This document shows positions 42,750 through 54,700 of a DNA stretch of 64,000 nucleotides, piece by piece. The stretch covers positions 670,001 to 734,000 of the forward strand of contig JAYJMM010000090.1 in the NCBI GenBank assembly GCA_037349105.1. Reading direction: 5' to 3'. This DNA is from Limnomonas spitsbergensis. Lineage: Eukaryota > Chlorophyta > Chlorophyceae > Chlamydomonadales. Position numbers and translations under genes: made by a program. The notes beneath the pieces are model-generated. The model saw only the letters and a program-made list of their open reading frames with translations. It made no database searches and had not been told where the DNA came from. Numbering within the stretch: position 1 is the first letter of the stretch; the number at the start of each line of letters is the position of its first letter.

Positions 42750-45700
42750 CTAGCTGTCCATCTCCTTGTTTGCAAAAGCCACCGATTTGATCGCTTTCCC
42801 CGTGGAAGATGCCGCCGACGTCCTGGAATCGGCAGCACCGGAGTGCCTGGAGCTCGCGACCGAATGCCGCGAGCTTGCCGAGGGAATCCGCGCGATCGAG
42901 CCGGGGCCGCCGCCGGCTCCGACGCCCGCGTCCTGGGCCGAATACATCGACGCGCTCCAAGGCGAGACGGTGGCGTCGAACCGGACCATGGAGCGGGTTT
43001 TGGAGCTGGCCAGCTGGCCCAGCGCGGCTCGCACAGGGGTTCCAGCCATGTAGGCCGCGCCGCCGCCGGTCGACGTCTTCGGCGATGCCATTGAGGCCTG
43101 GTGGAACGGCGAGGAGCTCGCATCTTGAGCGGTCAACGAGGTCACCGCGGCCGCCGCCGCCGCCGCCCGGGACGCCGCGGGGGACCCGGTGGCAGCGGCG
43201 GCGGCAGCGGCGCCGCCGCCGTCCGGCGTGCGCGAGGCGTCGCTGCCGAAGACCGAGTGCGCCGACGAGAACCTTGACCGCACTGAGACGCCTCTGGACA
43301 GAGCGCTGGTGAGCTTGTCCTTGACCACGGTCAGCGTGCGCTTCAGGATGCTGCCGAGCTCTTTGTAAGCCAGGTTCCTGGACGAGCGTTGGGGCGTCCG
43401 GCATGCCTTGATGGCCAGCGGCGTGCAGCGGTCCCGGTAGGCTTCGACCACTCGGAGCAGGGGAACGTGAGTCGAGCCCGATAGACCGGAAAGCTCCGAT
43501 AGGCGCATACCCTTGCCGCAGGGAGGCGTGATAGGGAACCTGCAGAAAGGGTCAAGGGTTTAGGGCTAGGGCTTGCGGGAGGTTGCTGGCGTTTAAAGGT
43601 GTCCGGTTTAGGGTCCAGGGTAAAGATGTAAGGGTTCGGGGCAACAGGGCGTTTTAATTCGTACAATTCGGAGGTTTTGTTTTAAGGGTTTGGGTTTCAG
43701 GAGGTCAATAGCAGAGGGGATAGACGCACAACCATGGCATGTCTTTCGCCTACAAAAGTATGGGGCCTGACAAAAGTATGGGGCCTGACTCGACAGCGAT
43801 GCCATGAAGCAACGCATTCAAAGTATGGGTTCGGGTTCTAGTCCTACACCTCACCATCGCTCGGCGAGCCATGTCGGCAGGATGTTGATCATGGAGTAGG
43901 CCTCCACGGAGCCCTTGAACCTATGGGGTTTCGGGTTTGGGTGCAGGGGTAGGGTTAAGTTTGGGTTTTCGGGCTAAAGATTATGGTCAGGTTTGGGGTT
44001 TGGGGTTTGGAGTTCAGGGTCATGGATAGGTTTGGGGTTCAGGGGTATGGCGATTCACAGTCGTTGCGGTCGACCCAATTACGGTGTACGGTTCTTCAGT
44101 CAGAATATTACAGTGTGCTCCAGACCGCCTCACATGACACATGTTGCATTGCCTCTTCCTTTTAGTTTTTCTTTTATTTTCTCTCATCTGAACAGTTGGG
44201 CGCCCACGGCCCCACGCGGCCGGGCCTTCTTGTGCACGGCCCAGAGGTGTAACGTCAATGACACGACACCTGAATTCCTCCTGCGGTGCCACTGCCGAAC
44301 CCTGGTTATGGTGTACGCATCCACTGAGCCCTTGCGGGGCCACGCCGCCCTCCCCCCCTACGCTGCCCCCCCCTCGCCGCCTCACCTGTACATCCCTAGC
44401 CTCGTCGCACACACGTCTAGCCACCGGCCCTCCTCCACCAACTCGTCCGGCATCAACCAACAAGCCTCCGCCGGCTCTGGAGATCCGCCGGGCTGCTCCC
44501 CCGCCGCCCCTGCCTCCGCCTCCTCATCCCCGTGCTCCGCATCTGTTGATGCAGATTCCGGGCGCCCTCTGCCCCATGTGGCCGCCGCCGCTGCGATGGC
44601 GTGCGCCGCACCCTGAATTCCGTGGTGGCAGATTTCGATGCCCGACGGTTTGGGCTCGGCGGCTTCCGTGGCCCGAGAGAGAGGGGTGAGCTGGTGCCGG
44701 CGGACGGGGAGGGGCCGCCCAGGTGCGCCCACCGTTGAGGCAACTGCAGGTGCTTCATCACCAGGCGTGCCAACGTCGCCATCCGACGCGCACGAGGTTG
44801 CGGTTCCGGGCAGCCGGACGGGAGCGAGGTCGGGAGCGGGATTTGACGGCTGAGGCAGGCCCTGATGCACGCTCCCCGCCAGCCGTAAGAGCGGATCCGT
44901 GTCGAGATCCCAGCTCACGAGGAGTCTACTGCTTGACGTAGCGGCGGGCGCATCTTCTAAACGTGGCGCAGCGGGTATGCCCTCTAAATAAGAAACAACG
45001 GGCGCGCTTTCCAAGCGTGACACAGCTGGAACGACGTCCAAACATGAAGAAGCGGGCGCACCAACCTCCAAGCTTGTCGCGGCCGCAGGAGCTTGCTCTT
45101 TTCGTAGGCCCGGCTCATCGTCAGCCGGCGGCATCATCGGCGATTGAGGCGTCAGCGGATCCCCGCTAACGCTTCTAGAGAGCGCGGCTGATAGGCGCGC
45201 GGACAGTAACGGGCCAGGCGGCAGCGGGCCGGGTGACAGCGGCTGTTGCTGTTGCGCTCCGTTGTCTTTCTGCTGTTGCTCGCTGTCCCGCAGTTCGTCC
45301 AGCTGGCTGTATCGCTCCTGGTCCCGAAGCGCGTCCCGCTTTTCATCCCGAATCGCGTCCCGCTTTTCGTCCCGCTGCGCCTCGGTCGCCTCCCCGATCC
45401 CCTCGCTCGTTGGCTTGGAGGTGCGGCCGGCCCGGCCGAGTGAGGCGTCAGGGGTTTGGCTGTACAGTTCCGATGGGGCCCCAGATGGGGATGGTAGGTC
45501 GCAAGAGTGGACGCTCGTCTGCCAAGGGGGGGGGGGGCAAGGGGGGCACAAGAGGCAAGCAGGTATCAGTCACCGCCTGAACCGGCCAAGCACTTTATTT
45601 CGCTTCCCAGTGGTTGCCCTCCACGAGAATGCATCCTTTATAAGGCAAGGGGGTCACAAGAGCCAAGCAGGCATCAGTCAGGGTTTCAAGTTACGGGCGA

Positions 45701-48700
45701 CCCACCTGCCGAGGCTACGGGCGGCCCACCTGCCGTGGCTACGGGCGCCCCACCTGCTCTGGCTACGGGCGGCCCACCTGCTGTGGCTACGGGCGGCCCA
45801 CCTGCCGTGGCTACGGGTGCCCACCTGCCAGGGCTACGGGCGACCCACCTGCCGTGGCTACGGGCGCCCCACCTGCCGTGGCTACGGGCGCCCCACCTGC
45901 CGTGGCTACGGGCGCCCCACCTGCCGTGGCTACGGGCGCCACACCTGCCGTGGCTACGGGCGCCCCACCTGCCGTGGCTACGGGCGACCCACCTGCCAGG
46001 GCTACGGGCGACCCACCTGCCGTGGCTACGGGCGACCCACCTGCCGTGGCTACGGGCGACCCACCTGCCATGGCTAGGGCAACCCACCTGCCGTGGCTAC
46101 GGGCGACCCACCTGCCGTGGCTACGGGCGACCCACCTGCCGTGGCTATGGGCGACCCACCTGCAGTGGCTACGGGCGACCCACCTGCTGTGGCTACGGGC
46201 GGCCCACCTGCCAGGGCTACGGGCGACCCACCTGCCGTGGCCACGGGCGCCCCACCTGCCAGGGCTACGGGCGACCCACCTGCCGTGGCTACGGGTGACC
46301 CACCTGCAGTGGCTACGGGCGACCCACTTGCCGGGGCTACGGGTGACCCACCTGCCAGGGCTACGGGTGACCCACCTGCCGTGGCTACGGGCGACCCACT
46401 TGCCGTGGCTACGGGCGACCCACCTGCCAGGGCTACGGGTGACCCACCTGCCAGGGCTACGGGCTACGGGCGACCCACCTGCCGGGGCTACGGGCGACCC
46501 ACCTGCCGTGGCTACGGGCGCCCCACCTGCCAGGGCTACGGGCGCCACACCTGCCGTGGCTACAGGCGCCCCACCTGCCGTGGCTACGGGCGCCCCACCT
46601 GCTGTGGCTACGGGCGCCCCACCTGCCGTGGCTACGGGTGACCCACCTGCCAGGGCTACGGGCAACCCACCTGCCGTGGCTACGGGCGACCCACCTGCCG
46701 TGGCTACGGGCGACCCACCTGCCGTGGCTACGGGCGACCCACCTGCCGTGGCTACGGGCGACCCACCTGCCGTGGCTACGGGCGACCCACCTGCCGTGGC
46801 TACGGGCGGCCCACCTGCCAGGGCTACGGGCGGCCCACCTGCCGTGGCTACGGGCGCCCCACCTGCCAGGGCTACGGGCGACCCACCTGCCGTGGCTACG
46901 GGCGACCCACCTGCAGTGGCTACGGGCGACCCACCTGCCGTGGCTACGGGCGACCCACCTGCTGGGGCTACGGGCGACCCACCTGCCGTGGCTACGGGCG
47001 ACCCACCTGCCGTGGCTACGGGCGACCCACCTGCCGTGGCTACGGGCGACCCACCTGCCGTGGCTACGGGCGACCCACCTGCCGTGGCTACGGGCGGCCC
47101 ACCTGCCAGGGCTACGGGCGGCCCACCTGCCATGGCTACGGGCGACCCACCTGCCGTGGCTACGGGCGACCCACCTGCCGTGGCTACGGGTGACCCACCT
47201 GCCGTGGCTACGGGCGACCCACCTGCCGTGGCTACGGGCGACCCACCTGCCGTGGCTACGGGCGACCCACCTGCCAGGGCTACGGGCGACCCACCTGCCG
47301 TGGCTACGGGCGACCCACCTGCCAGGGCTGCGGGCAACCCACCTGCCGTGGCTACGGGCGACCCACCTGCCGTGGCTACGGGCGACCCTCCTGCCAGGGC
47401 TACGGGCGGCCCACCTGCCGGGGTTGCGGCGCACACCAAAGCATGCAAGGCTCCATGTCGCCGTGGCTGGGGTCTAGCTCCAGCTGCAGCGCCCCAGAGT
47501 CTCCCTGGGACTTGCCCAGCTCCAGACCCGGAATGCGCGGTGGCCCGAAGGGGGGCCTGCCCTGCACGTGCAGCGCCGAGGCGGCCCAGCTGGCCATGAC
47601 CATATCGGCCAGGGCTTCAGAGCACGTGACCTGTCCACCGTGTGCAGCTGTAGAGGGTCCAAGGTTCAGGTTAAGTGGCAGGGTTTAAGGGTGAAGTGCT
47701 TAGGGTTCAGGGTTCATGATTAAGTGGCAGGGTTTAAGGGTGAAGTGCCTAGGGTTCAGGGTCCAAGATTAAGTGGCAGGGTTTAAGGGTGAAGTGCTTA
47801 TGGTCCAGGGTCCAGGTTAAGTGGCAGGGTTTAAGGGTGAAGTGCTTAGGGTTCAGGGTCCAGGTTACGTGGCAGGGTTTAAGGGTGAAGTGCTTAGGGT
47901 TCAGGGTTCAGGTTAAGTGGCAGGGTTTAAGGGTGAAGTGCCTAGGGTTCAGAGTTCAGGATTAAGTGGCAGGGTTTAAGGGTGAAGTGCTTATGGTCCA
48001 GGGTCCAGGTTAAGTGGCAGGGTTTAAAGGTGAAGTGCTTAGGGTTCAGGGTTCAGGATTAAGTGGCAGGGTTTAAGGGTTAAGTGCTTATGGTCCAGGG
48101 TCCAGGTTAAGTGGCAGGGTTTAAGGGTGAAGTGCTTATGGTTCAGGGTTCAGGATTAAGTGGCAGGGTTTAAGGGTGAAGTGCTTAGGGTCCAGGGTCC
48201 AGGTTAAGTGGCAGGGTTTAAGGGTTAAGTGCTTAGGGTCCAGGGTTTTGTGGAATGGTTAAGGGATAAGGTTATAGCTTTTATGTTAAGTGTGAAGAGC
48301 TTAGGGTTAAGGACTTACGCTTACTATTTCAGGGTTCATGGTTCAGGGTGACCTATCCTCCATGGGGGGCTTACAGGGGTAGCATACGTATGTGCATGAG
48401 CAGGGCATCTATTGCTCCCCCTTCCCCACCCCCCCTTTCCCCCCCCTCCCATCCTCATCCCTCACCAGCGCCTAGTCCTCTCCACTAGCCCCCCCCCCCT
48501 TTCCCTTTTCCCCCTCCTCACAAAAGCGTGCCGATGGACCTGGTGACCTCATCGATGCTTAAGCCATTGCAGTCCCCCCCTCCCCTGTACTAGGGTTTCT
48601 TGTAAAGGGTTTGCATTTCTCTTTGAGGGCATCCATGAACCTGGCGGAATTGTCCTTAAACCCTTCACCCTTAACTCTAAACTCTGAACCAGGCTGCTCA

Positions 48701-51700
48701 TACCTATATAGTATTCCTTCCACTAGCACCATACCTGCCAGCATGCCACCCACTCTAAGCAACCTGCCTCCACCCCTCCCACCTCAATCGAAGCCATGAA
48801 CCTGGCTACCTGATTGCCGCAGGTGCCGTGCTGGTCCCCACCATCCCCTTGAACCCAATCTCTCTCTTTCCCATCCTCTCTTGCCCGCATACTTTTTGAC
48901 TCCCCTCTTCACCTGCGTCCATGAACCTGGCCGCCTGGTTGATGCTGGTGCCGTGGTAGTCCGCCCTGCCCATGTGATCTGGCATGATGGAGCTGGGCAC
49001 TCCCTCACACACACCCATCTTCAGCCTGTGCATGCAACAGGGGGGGAGAGGCACCTCGGGAAAATATAATAAAGTGCTAAAATAAAACAAATGGCAATGC
49101 TCACGGCGGCTCAGGCTTGGTTACATAACAGAGGAGGAGAATCATGGCCAGCCTTCAGACGGCTATCACGCAACAGGAGCAGGTGAAGCTTTGCTGGCCT
49201 GAATGCTGAATGATGGGTCGGCTTGAATGGGAGCAGGTGGGCAGTTCGGTGGATAGGCAGTTGGGCAGGTGGGAGGCCAGTGGGCATGTGGGGAGGCAGT
49301 TGAGCGGGCCGGCAGTTAGGACGTGAGCCATATAGTTTCAGCTACCGTCTCTCTTAAGATAGCAGACTGGCACGATACCATCCCCATACCCCCCTCCTCC
49401 CCTTTCAGCCTCCTCCGCTTCAATCCCACCTTGCACACTCTTCCACCTCCCTTCCTCTCCACCCCTCCTCTCACCCTCCTCATTTCACCCCTTTCCTCTC
49501 ACTCGTCTCCCCCCACTCCCTCCTTTCACCCCTCCTCTCACCCTCCCCCCTCTCTCCTTTTATCCCCTCCTCTCACCCCCTCCCTCCTTGTACCCCCTCC
49601 TCTCACCCCCTCCCCCCCCCCCCCTCCTACCTCCTTGCCCCCCCTCCTCTCACCCCCCTCCCCCTCATCTGCCCCCCTCCCTTCACCCCCCCCCCCCCTC
49701 ATCTGCCCCCCCTCCTTTCACCCTTCCCCCCCCCCTCCCTCCTTGTACCCCTTCCTCCCCCCCCCCCCCCTCCTTGCACCCCCTCCCTTCACCCCCTCCA
49801 CCCCCCCCCCCCCCCCCCCCCTTTCCTTCACCCCCTCCCTTCACCCCCTCCCTCCACTCACCTTGGTCCCCTAAACAGTAGCTGACCCATGCTGCCCCGT
49901 TCCTCTGGCCAGCTCTTATGTGCCGAGGCAGGCCACTCGGTGTACATCACACTCAGCTGCACCGCCATACACCACATGATAGCATCCTGAAGGAGAGGGT
50001 ACACAATAAAAGTGTGAAATTACATACCGTAGATTTGAGTTGCCTTCTTTTGGGCATCGAAACATGATTTGTTTCAATGCTGCCCTCAGGGCAAACGGTC
50101 GGCGGCTTAAGCTCCTGATTTCGGACAGAACACTGACGCTGGCAATCGATCATTAGTGAATTCGTGGATCCTTCTCCCCCAAACAACGTTAATTATGAGG
50201 CAAGGCAGAGCAAACATACTGTATGGCACCCGGTCCATTGCTTCTGATGAATGTGATACATGACGGATGGTTTTTTCAAATATCAATGACTTGTCTTTTA
50301 TTATATTGCAGATGCACACCTGCAATATTTTGCACTGCCACACACGGATCCCCCAGATGGTGGCATGCTGGGGGAATGGGTGTGAGTGGAGGGGCCAATC
50401 ACAGACCCCTGATCAACATGCTGGGGGAAAGGATGTGAGTGGAGGGGCCCATCACAGACCACTGATCAACATGCTGGGGGAAAGGGTGTGAGTGGAGGGG
50501 CCAATCACAGACCCCTGATCAACATGCTGGGGGAAAGGATGTGAGTGGAGGGGCCAATCACAGACCACTGATCAACATGGAAAATCGTGGCGTACGTCCT
50601 TTCATGGGACGCATTGGGGGGAACAGGAGAGGGAACCACGAAGTCTCAACAAGTACCATTATCTGTTGATGATTGAGATTTCCTTTCTTTCGAGGGCCCC
50701 CCTGGCTGGGTGGGGGGCGGGAGAGGGGATTCACGGAGTCATTACCAGCACCCAATGAAAATGTTGACGTTCTTCCTACTCACATCCAATTGGTTTTATT
50801 TTTCCAGGGCCCCCGGGGGGAAGAAGGAAGGCCAATGTGATGAGGGAGTTCGGAGCATCTAAATGGAGCCTCTTGATAAAGAGCACCCAAAATGGCTCAT
50901 GAAATGCATACTATCTTTATGGCGAGCATCAAAATGGAGGATGAGCAATCCTCATGTCCGCAGACATGTCCACACTTTAATCTTGTTGTCCACACTTCCA
51001 CACCTACCTCGGGCCTGCCAAACACAAGCATGTACTTCAAGTCGCCATCCTGCTGTCTCACAAAGTAACCGTTGGTAACCTGCAGTAGTAACAGCAACAC
51101 ATGTTACTTCGTTTCTCACAAACAATTCGTCGAGAAGCTGCGGTGGAGGCACACATATTTTCCTTTTTTTTGCAAAGTGTCCCTATTTCTTGTTAAGTAT
51201 CCCTAATTCTTGCAAAGTATCCCTTGAGAAGCTGCGGTGGCGTCAGATGGACACATATTCCCCAATTTCTTGCAAAGTATCCCTTCAGCAGCTGCGGCAC
51301 CAGAAGTCAGATGTCTCCTGCTTTCTTACAAAGCATCCATTGGGTAGCAACGGCATTGACAGTCCTAAACTAACTTGTTATCACAAAGCAATCGTTGATG
51401 AGCAGATGCATCAGCAGCCACATCTTTCCTGCTTGTTCACAAAACATCTGCTGAGAAGCTGCAGTGGCAGCAGAAATTGCTTGTCACTTCCCTTCCCTTC
51501 CCTTCCCTGTCTCCCTCCCTTATACCCCCCCCCCCCCCCCCACCTTTCCCTTCCCTTCCCTTCCTCCCTCCCTCCCCCCATCCCCTCCTCCCTCTGTGCC
51601 TTATGACGTGCCCATTGCTTGCCTGTCACAGGACACTGCACTATAATGCCACCATACCTACCCTGCCCCCCCCCCCCCCCTCCCTCCCTCCCTCCCCCCA

Positions 51701-54700
51701 CCTCGCCCCTGCTCCTCTCCTCCTCACCGCCCCTGCTCCCTGTCCCTCCTCCTTCCCTTCCTTTCCCCTCCCTTCCTCCCTTCCTCCCTTTCCCCTCCCT
51801 GCCCCTCCTCCCCTCCTCCTTCCCTTTGTGTCCTACAATGTCCATGGCTTCCTTGTTGTGCCACATGGCACAACAGGTAAGTGCCTGCTCTAACCTACCT
51901 CTCCCCTATTCCCTTCTCCATTCCCCCCCCTCCCTCCCTCCCTTCCCCTCCCTCTGTCCTCCGATGTCCATTACTTGCCTGCCGTACCACACTGCGCATG
52001 ACAGCGACAAGGTCACAGCTGAGCTCCTGGGCATCCGTACGGTTGCGGTACGTATACGACTTGCCACCTTCGACCATGCAGAAGACTGTCGTGACGCTCG
52101 GCGCACGCAACGTCGGCAACATGTCCGTCGGGCAGGATGGGGGTGACAGGCCTGTTGGGTGGATGGGAGCGAGAGGGAGATGCAGATGGGAGGTATCTTT
52201 CAGGCTTCCAACATGCACAACACTGTCATGACGCTCCGCGAGCGCAACGTCGGCAACATGTCCAACAGGCAGAATAGAGGGGCCAGGCCTGCGGGGTGAG
52301 TGGGAGCGAGAGGGAGATGCAGATGGGAGGTATCTTTCAGGCTTCCAACATGCTCAACACTGCCATGACGCTCCGCGAGCGCAACGTTGGCAACATGTCC
52401 AACAGGCAGGATAGAGGGGCCAGGCCTGTTGGGTGAGTGGGAGCGAGAGGGAGATGCAGATGGGAGGATGTTTCAGGCTTCTACCATGCCAAAGACTGTT
52501 GTGACGCTCAGCGCACGCAACGTTGGCAGCATGTCCAACAGGCAGGATAGAGGGGCCAGGCCTGCGTGGGGGGGGGAGAGCATGCAAGAGAGGGAGATGG
52601 ACGAGGGAGTGATGTTCCGGGATTCAAGCCATGCAGAACACTTAACCCAAACCGCTTAATCCTACACTCTAACGGATAATTGAGCGATGTTCCAAGATTC
52701 AACCATGCACAACACATTCGTGACATTCGGCATGCTCTCCCTACCTATCAGACTGTCAGATCAGATGTGCAGGTGTGGACACCTAGACCATTGTCAGGCT
52801 GTCAGGTGTGGACACCTGGACCATTGCCAGGCTGTCAGATGTGCACACCTGGACCATTGCCAGGCAGTCAGGTGTGCACACCTGGACCATTGCCAGGCTG
52901 TCAGGTGTGGACACCTGGACCATTGCCAGGCTGTCAGGTGTGGACACCTGGACCATTGCCAGGCTGTCAGGTGTGCACACCTGCACCATTGCCAGGCTGT
53001 CAGGTGTGGACACCTGGACCATTGCCAGGCTGTTAGATGTGCACACCTGGACCATTGCCAGGCTGCCAGGTGTGCACACCTGGTCCATTGCCAGGCTGTC
53101 AGGTGTGCACACCTGGACCATTGCCAGGCTGCCAGGTGTGGACACCTGGACTATTGCCAGGCTGTCAGGTGTGCACACCTGGACCATTGCCAGGCTGCCA
53201 GGTGTGCACACCTGGTCCATTGCCAGGCTGTCAGGTGTGCACACCTGGACCATTGCCAGGCTGCCAGGTGTGGACACCTGGACTATTGCCAGGCTGTCAG
53301 GTGTGCACACCTGGACCATTGCCAGGCTGTCAGGTGTGGACACATGGACCATTGCCAGGCTGTCAGGTGTGGACACCTGGACTATTGCCAGGCTGTCAGG
53401 TGTGCACACCTGGACCATTGCCAGGCTGTCAGGTGTGGACACATGGACCATTGCCAGGCTGTCAGGTGTGGACACCTGCACCATTGCCAGGCTGTCAGGT
53501 GTGGACACCTGGACCATTGCCAGGCTGTCAGGTGTGGACACCTGAACCATTGCAGCAGGGAGATTCAATGCAGAGCCTCGTATTTTGAGAGGAGAAGGGG
53601 GGAAGTTCAGTTGTTGGGCTCGGGGTCTCTATCTCTCTCCCCCTGCCGGGCCAACAGGCTAGTAATCCAGTAACCCACCTGGAGCGCTGAAGTAGGGCGA
53701 GTCGATGCAGAACCATTCGTCCGAAAGGGAAAGGGCGCTGCCAAAGAAAGCGCCTCGGCCCACATGAGGCGGTGCCAACACCTGCAAAGTGTGATACAAT
53801 TTGTTTTGATTTGTGATTTGCATGCAACTTAGTGGAGCATCACATGCCGGACCTTCCAACCAGTGCTGTGCCATTGCGCCAGAATTCGGAAACCTTGTCA
53901 GTAATTACGGTCCCTTCCTGGTAGAAGCAGTAGCTGAATTTGCCTTGAAATTACAGTGACTGAAAGTCAGCTACGTTATTCAGCCACCGTAAGGAGCGTG
54001 ATTGTATCAGGACTGTACCGGAGGGGTACATCTGTTGGGAGATGGACTCCCTTTTGACATCGTACAATCCGCACTTTACTTGGTCGACAGATATCGTCTT
54101 GTGACGAGTCCACCCTGTCACAGTTAAGGGCACAACAACTCTTCCAACCCTTACCCCTCCAGCGCAGTGCCCATAAATGTAGCCCTAAAACTAGATGCCC
54201 ACGTAGTAAACCTTCAACTCTAAACCCTGAGGATCACCCACCTGGTTTAACTCCAACCCTTTAACCCTTAAGCCTTAACCCTGAGGATCACCCACTTGGT
54301 TCAACTTCAACCCTTCAACCCTAAGCCCTGAGGATCACCCACAAGGTTAAACTTTTTCACCCTAAAGCTCGCCAACCATCTGGTTAACCCACCTGGTGAG
54401 GTCAAGCCTTCAAGCCAACCGCGAATAATTGGTTAGCCCTTAACCCTCAAGCCTACTCACCTGGTCAATGCCCCCCCCCCACACACACAAACACACACAT
54501 GCTTAACCCTAAACCCTCAAGCACATTCACCAGACCAATCCTACCCCACCACACACACACACACGCTCAAACCTAAACCCTCAAGACCACCCACATCGTT
54601 AACCCTAGGCACCATATCCTTAACTCCCATGCTGACTATCCCTATGGTCGTCCCTTCAGCTCAGGAAGGACACTTAATCCTTCAACCCAGGATACCCACC

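Noticed and set aside
45811..47599. Long frames on both strands rich in Pro/Ala/Gly (GGSPVATA, GDPPAVAT)
   Set aside because: They are created by a 24-bp array that begins at a splice donor, so they lie in an intron on the gene's strand.
49323..49881. Proline-rich (extensin-like) plus-strand frame
   Set aside because: It is a pure pyrimidine tract within a minus-strand cyclase intron and has no other support.
52687..53673. Cys/His-rich frame (HLDHCQAVRCG) suggesting a zinc-binding repeat protein
   Set aside because: It is a by-product of a 33-bp intronic array; the opposite strand and other frames are equally open.
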